From JBKEAJ01 sp047972135 (GTDB lineage Bacteria > Bacteroidota > Bacteroidia > Bacteroidales > Prolixibacteraceae): a DNA stretch of 28,123 nt. Shown one piece after another: positions 24,246 to 28,123 of this stretch. The notes beneath the pieces are model-generated. The model did no database searches and was not told where the DNA came from. It saw only the letters and a program-made list of their open reading frames with translations. Numbering within the stretch: the stretch's first letter is position 1; each line of letters opens with the position of its first letter. The translations under genes were made by a program, and so were the position numbers. The stretch covers positions 1 to 28,123 of the forward strand of contig JBKEAJ010000041.1 in NCBI GenBank assembly GCA_047972135.1, read 5' to 3'.

Positions 24246-27200
24246 ATGAGTACATTAAATATTTATAAGGCATCTGCAGGTTCAGGTAAAACGTTCAGGC
24301 TGACCATAGAGTACATAAAGCTGCTTCTGCAGAATGAATACAATTATCGAAATACCCTTGCCGTAACCTTCACCAACAAGGCGACCTCCGAGATGAAGCA
24401 ACGTGTACTGAGTGTCTTAGACTCTTTGGCACACAATCCCGACGAAAGCGGATACTACTCAATCATCGTCCAAGAAACCGGTTTAGCTAAAGCCGAGATT
24501 CAGGCAAATGCCGAGAACGCCTTACGTCGACTTCTCCACGAGTTTTCATTTTTCAATATATCGACCATCGACAGTTTTTTTCAGAAAGTGTTGCGTGCAT
24601 TCGGTCGCGAGCTTGGTCTACATTCGTCTTTTGAGTTGGAGCTTAGCACCGACGACATAAAAAACGAAGCAATCGACCGCATGTACGACAAACTTGGCAA
24701 CAACAGTCAAATCAAGGATTGGTTGAGCAACTACGGTAAGGAAAAAATCAACAATGGCAACAGTTGGAACATTCGCAAAGACATTTCTCGTTTGGCGGAG
24801 ATATTATTCAAGGATGACTTTAAGGTCTTCGACGATGAAGAAAAAAATAAGATTATCGACAAAGGCTTTATCGAGAGCTATGCAAAAGACATAAAAGGAG
24901 TAATATACGATTTTGAAGACAGCATCATTGGCAAATGCGATGAATTGGTACATTATGTAAAATCCAATGGTTTAGACCCTTTTGATTTTAAATATGGCAA
25001 AAACGGTGCATTCTCGACAATAAAAAGATTTCAGGATAAAAAATTCGAGAAGGTGACACCACGTGCAAGACGTGCGTGCAAAGAGCCAGAGTCTATACTC
25101 CCTGCAAAAAAGAACCCCGAGCAATTAAGTTTGGCTTTAAATATTTACATGGAGGTATCCGAAAGATTTTGCGATATACTCTCCTACTACGATGCAAACA
25201 TAGCACGCTATAATTCGGCAGTCGATATCTACACACACCTATATATAATAGGTTTGCTTTCGGACATACACTCCGAGATAAAGGAAATATGCACAGAGAA
25301 TAATGTATTTCTGATTTCCGACACATCAATGATTTTACGAGAAATTATTAACGAGGACGAAACTCCGTTCATCTACGAGAAACTCGGTACTTATCTGAAA
25401 CACTTTATGATAGACGAATTTCAGGACACCTCACAGCTGCAATGGGATAATTTTCTGCCTATATTAAAAAACGGACTGAGCGAAGGCTTCGACAGTCTCA
25501 TCGTCGGCGACACGAAACAATCAATCTACCGATGGCGTAACGGCGATTGGAAACTCCTCGAATATCAAGTTTCGCACGACATACTGCCTTTTCCCACCGA
25601 AATACACCTCCTAAACAACAATTGGCGAAGCAAACAGAACATTGTTAATTTCAATAACGCTCTATATCAGAAACTTAGAGAAGTAGTCAAGACTGAAACC
25701 AACATAATGGTCGGCGATACATCCCAACAGGTCTTGGACGCATACTCCGATTACCAACAAATAGCATCATCGAAAGACGACAACAACAAGGGCTTCATAT
25801 CCATAGATCTCATAAGCAATGACAAGAAGCCCGATGAGGTGAAAGCAAAGGATTGGGAGATTGAGAAATCCCTAGACTTGCTATTAAAACACATCATCAG
25901 CCTGCAAGACCACGGACAAAAAGCATCCGACATTGCCATTCTAACAAGAACAAACACAGAAGCCAAGATAATAGCCGATTTCTTACTCGACAGGCGAGCT
26001 AAGCACAAAGATTATAATCTTGATTTTGTATCAATGGACGGGCTCACCCTTAGCAGCTCGACAGCCACAAAGTTTATAATATCATTCCTCAGACATATCA
26101 ACAGCCCGACAGACAACACTCATAAAGCGCTGTTAGCATACCTATATTGTACAGAAGTCAATAGAGACATGGCACTAAACGACGAGAAAATATTTGAAAA
26201 CTTCCTCGCCATCTTTAATGAGATAACTGACAATCAACAGAATACGCCATCTGTGTCATTATTGGAAACAATGGAATTTGTCAGTTCTAAATTTAATTTG
26301 CAGAATATTCCGGGCTCGAAAGAGTTTCTTGCACAGCTATTCGACGAGGTGATAAAATTTCAGAAGCGTAGCAACAACTCCTTACCTGCATTTATTGATT
26401 GGTGGGACAGCAAAGGACACAAATCCAACATCAGCATTCCCGACAATCACGACGCAATAAAGATTTTAACCATACACAAATCCAAAGGACTTGAGTTTAA
26501 GTCTATTATACTCCCCTTTGCCTCTTGGAACATTTTAAACACTCAGTCTGGCAACGAAATAATATGGTGTAAGAGCGAGGAAGCCCCATTCAACAAACTA
26601 AAACAGAACCCCCAAACACTCAACAATTACAAGAATAAGAATATATTTTACCAAACCCTTAATCAGGAGATTATAGACAGGTATATAGAAAATCTCAACA
26701 TCTTATATGTGGCAAGCACGAGAGCCGAAGACAATCTGTTTATAATATCGATAGACAAAGAGACTGAAAAAGACAGTAAAAACAATACTTTTCAATGGAT
26801 AAAAACCGTTTGCGATGATCTTCCTCTTCCTAAGGACGAAGCAACGCACGAACACCACCGCAACATATCCATTGGAGAGATAGCACAATATCCTGCAAAT
26901 CAGAAAACTGAGAGCAACACCATAGAAATAGAAAGTAACTATTTTCAACACTACACCGAGAAACTGAGAATATCAGAGCAATCCAAGCTCTACTTTGCCG
27001 ACCAGAAACGCGATGGCAAAAGAGAAATGGGAAACACTATGCACAAGATTTTAGAATCGGTTATCTCCACCGACGATATTCCAAAATCTGTGGAGAGAGC
27101 CGTATTGGAAGGTAGAGTTGAAACCTCAATGCAGGCGGAGCTTATCAAGCAACTTACTGATTTTGTTACAAGACCCGAATACAAGAAATATTTTGAAAAA

Positions 27201-27413
27201 GGGATTCAAGTTCTGAGCGAAAGAGATATACTTTGTGGAGATAAGGGTATCCGCCGTCCCGACCGAATAGTTATAAAAGACAATAAATGTACAGTTATTG
27301 ATTTTAAATTCGGCAAGCCCGAATCAAAGCACAAGAAACAAATTGACTACTACGAACAACTCCTGTCGGAAGCATTGGGTATACCAGCGGAAGGACTAAT
27401 AATGTATTTTTAA
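24246..27413 (+). CDS. addA: RecB/AddA-type helicase-nuclease
   Basis: A 1055-residue superfamily 1A DNA helicase fused to a C-terminal RecB-type nuclease. Helicase motifs in order: ASAGSGKTF (9-17), VTFTNKATSEMKQRV, MIDEFQDTSQLQWD (DEFQDTS, motif II), IVGDTKQSIYRWRNGD (III), NNWRSKQNIVNF (IV), ILTIHKSKGLEFKS (V) and LYVASTRAEDNLFI (VI). Near the C-terminus MGNTMHKILE, then RRPDRIV and VIDFKFG, are the nuclease H, D and D-x-K residues. The protein should process double-strand ends for RecA-dependent repair as an AddA-like subunit. The usual AddB partner is not in the window. The ATG at 24246 is preferred over a TTG eight codons upstream because the -7 box covers that TTG. Confidence 0.88.
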   Translation: MSTLNIYKASAGSGKTFRLTIEYIKLLLQNEYNYRNTLAVTFTNKATSEMKQRVLSVLDSLAHNPDESGYYSIIVQETGLAKAEIQANAENALRRLLHEFSFFNISTIDSFFQKVLRAFGRELGLHSSFELELSTDDIKNEAIDRMYDKLGNNSQIKDWLSNYGKEKINNGNSWNIRKDISRLAEILFKDDFKVFDDEEKNKIIDKGFIESYAKDIKGVIYDFEDSIIGKCDELVHYVKSNGLDPFDFKYGKNGAFSTIKRFQDKKFEKVTPRARRACKEPESILPAKKNPEQLSLALNIYMEVSERFCDILSYYDANIARYNSAVDIYTHLYIIGLLSDIHSEIKEICTENNVFLISDTSMILREIINEDETPFIYEKLGTYLKHFMIDEFQDTSQLQWDNFLPILKNGLSEGFDSLIVGDTKQSIYRWRNGDWKLLEYQVSHDILPFPTEIHLLNNNWRSKQNIVNFNNALYQKLREVVKTETNIMVGDTSQQVLDAYSDYQQIASSKDDNNKGFISIDLISNDKKPDEVKAKDWEIEKSLDLLLKHIISLQDHGQKASDIAILTRTNTEAKIIADFLLDRRAKHKDYNLDFVSMDGLTLSSSTATKFIISFLRHINSPTDNTHKALLAYLYCTEVNRDMALNDEKIFENFLAIFNEITDNQQNTPSVSLLETMEFVSSKFNLQNIPGSKEFLAQLFDEVIKFQKRSNNSLPAFIDWWDSKGHKSNISIPDNHDAIKILTIHKSKGLEFKSIILPFASWNILNTQSGNEIIWCKSEEAPFNKLKQNPQTLNNYKNKNIFYQTLNQEIIDRYIENLNILYVASTRAEDNLFIISIDKETEKDSKNNTFQWIKTVCDDLPLPKDEATHEHHRNISIGEIAQYPANQKTESNTIEIESNYFQHYTEKLRISEQSKLYFADQKRDGKREMGNTMHKILESVISTDDIPKSVERAVLEGRVETSMQAELIKQLTDFVTRPEYKKYFEKGIQVLSERDILCGDKGIRRPDRIVIKDNKCTVIDFKFGKPESKHKKQIDYYEQLLSEALGIPAEGLIMYF

Positions 27414-27447
27414 AAAGCCCGATGATAGCCGGGCGGCTATCATCGGG
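27411..27447 (-). terminator. Strong hairpin terminator, best oriented for the minus strand
   Basis: CCCGATGATAGCC (27418-27430) and GGCTATCATCGGG (27435-27447) form a perfect 13-bp stem with a GGGC loop. On the minus strand it is followed by C and five T (27416-27412), so it fits the minus-strand gene ending at 27623. On the plus strand no T-run follows, but the hairpin starts four bases after the helicase stop and may also protect or end that message. Confidence 0.75.
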
Positions 27448-27520
27448 GTCAGTGTGTATATTTATGTGTATATAAAACGAGCATGGGATTTGCTCTCAAA
27501 GGTGAGAATGTGGCAATCTG

Positions 27521-27570
27521 TTCGTTGTTGCGAGGAGATTGCTTCGTCGCAAGCTCCTCGCAATTACGAA
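27521..27570. repeat. Palindromic GCGAGGAG-type element
   Basis: TTGCGAGGAG (27528-27537) pairs perfectly with CTCCTCGCAA (27554-27563). The stem extends through TTCGT/ACGAA after a two-base mismatch, and the loop holds a smaller TTGC/GCAA stem. The phrase GCGAGGAG...GCTTCGTCGC...CTCCTCGCAA is like a palindrome found scattered in many bacterial genomes. The stretch 27448-27622 holds nothing else I can support. Confidence 0.5.
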
Positions 27571-27622
27571 CATTTATCGGCTGTTCGCTTATAGCCTAAA
27601 GCGTACGGCATACAGCGGTATC

Positions 27623-28123
27623 TCAATTCTTCGTTATTTCAATTGTAATGTTCACTGTTTTGCTTGCTCCGGCGCAATTGTCGTTCGTTCCCGTTGTGTA
27701 AGGGATTGTTACTTGAACCTTGTCAAGTCCCGCATTTAACGACACTGCTGCATTCCAAAAGCCTTCGGCATCGAAAATCTTACCGTCTGTTGCACTAGTG
27801 CTAAGGTAGGCAGGATTATTAGGATTGACACTTGTTCCCGTTGCTGTTGCCGTTCCCCATGTTCCACCGTCGGAGACATAAGGAAGCATGTTACTCAACT
27901 TATAGCCACCGTTTTTCAAAGAAACACAGCATACGCTTATTGTCTTGTCCTTGAACATGGCATAGCGATTGTCGGTCAGTCCGTTGACGTATATCTTGCC
28001 GTGTGGAGAACCTACACAGAAGCCTGCTTTCTCGTAGTAGTAGGTAAACACCGTTGTATTGTCCTTCTTCAAGCTGCTTGCAGGATAGGCGGCAGGGTTG
28101 CTGAGCTTATTGCCCTCGCTATC
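27623..28123 (-). CDS. 3' part of a probable secreted protein, unidentified
   Basis: The frame is open from the window edge to the stop at 27623, giving at least 166 residues. No start codon is required inside the window: a TTG at 28072 is in frame, but the reading continues upstream without a stop, so the gene is truncated at its 5' end. The visible part is Gly, Thr, Asn and Ser-rich, with aromatic residues spaced as in beta-strands, four cysteines, and an ending with alternating Thr/Ile/Val (VNITIEITKN). It looks like a beta-sandwich domain of a surface or secreted protein. I recognise no family, and no T9SS C-terminal domain is evident. Confidence 0.6.
   Translation of the reverse strand, partial: DSEGNKLSNPAAYPASSLKKDNTTVFTYYYEKAGFCVGSPHGKIYVNGLTDNRYAMFKDKTISVCCVSLKNGGYKLSNMLPYVSDGGTWGTATATGTSVNPNNPAYLSTSATDGKIFDAEGFWNAAVSLNAGLDKVQVTIPYTTGTNDNCAGASKTVNITIEITKN

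Overview
The window looks like chromosome from a member of the Bacteroidetes, most likely order Bacteroidales. The pointers are: most transcription units start at matches to the Bacteroidetes -7 box TAnnTTTG and ribosome binding sites are weak; the rpmB-rpmG-DUF4295 ribosomal cluster is followed by ftsY; two genes resemble the glycine/serine-lipid synthesis pair glsA/glsB; and a PASTA-bearing FtsI sits inside a compact dcw cluster. MurE carries a DNPR motif, so the peptidoglycan probably contains meso-diaminopimelate. I cannot name a genus.

Layout. Positions 1-1953 (+): a leader region, rpmB, rpmG, a 51-residue DUF4295 protein, a terminator and ftsY. Positions 2051-3441: an outer-membrane beta-barrel protein (-) divergent from a metallo-beta-lactamase-fold hydrolase (+). 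Positions 3491-3574 (-): tRNA-Leu(GAG). Positions 3619-20344 (-): a division and cell-wall cluster read as mraZ, rsmH, ftsL-like, ftsI, murE, mraY, murD, ftsW, murG, murC, ftsQ, ftsA, ftsZ (first copy), ftsZ (second copy). Gaps are a few bases or overlaps, so it is probably one long transcription unit. It makes the lipid-linked peptidoglycan precursor (MurC/D/E, MraY, MurG), polymerises and crosslinks it at the septum (FtsW, FtsI) and builds the ring that directs this (FtsZ, FtsA, FtsQ, FtsL). Positions 20345-21003: a 659-bp gene-free region with a promoter, two arrays of a 10-bp TGG-A-AAAA element (likely MraZ boxes) and hairpin repeats. Positions 21004-24147 (-): a secreted YD-repeat-like protein, glsB-like and glsA-like. 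Positions 24246-27413 (+): a RecB/AddA-type helicase-nuclease. Positions 27414-28123: a strong hairpin terminator, a palindromic repeat and the 3' part of an unidentified, probably secreted, protein that runs off the window.

The most unusual content is the tandem pair of FtsZ genes at the end of the dcw cluster. The first copy (558 aa) keeps every GTPase residue I can check. It lacks a recognisable FtsA-binding C-terminal peptide and instead carries an acidic linker plus a roughly 90-residue E/K/R-rich helix. The second copy (451 aa) keeps a C-terminal peptide (PAYMRR) but has Asn at position 212, where E. coli FtsZ has the catalytic T7-loop Asp. The pair thus appears to have split catalysis and membrane tethering between two subunits, an arrangement resembling in logic the two-FtsZ systems of plastids and archaea. 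This is inferred from sequence only.
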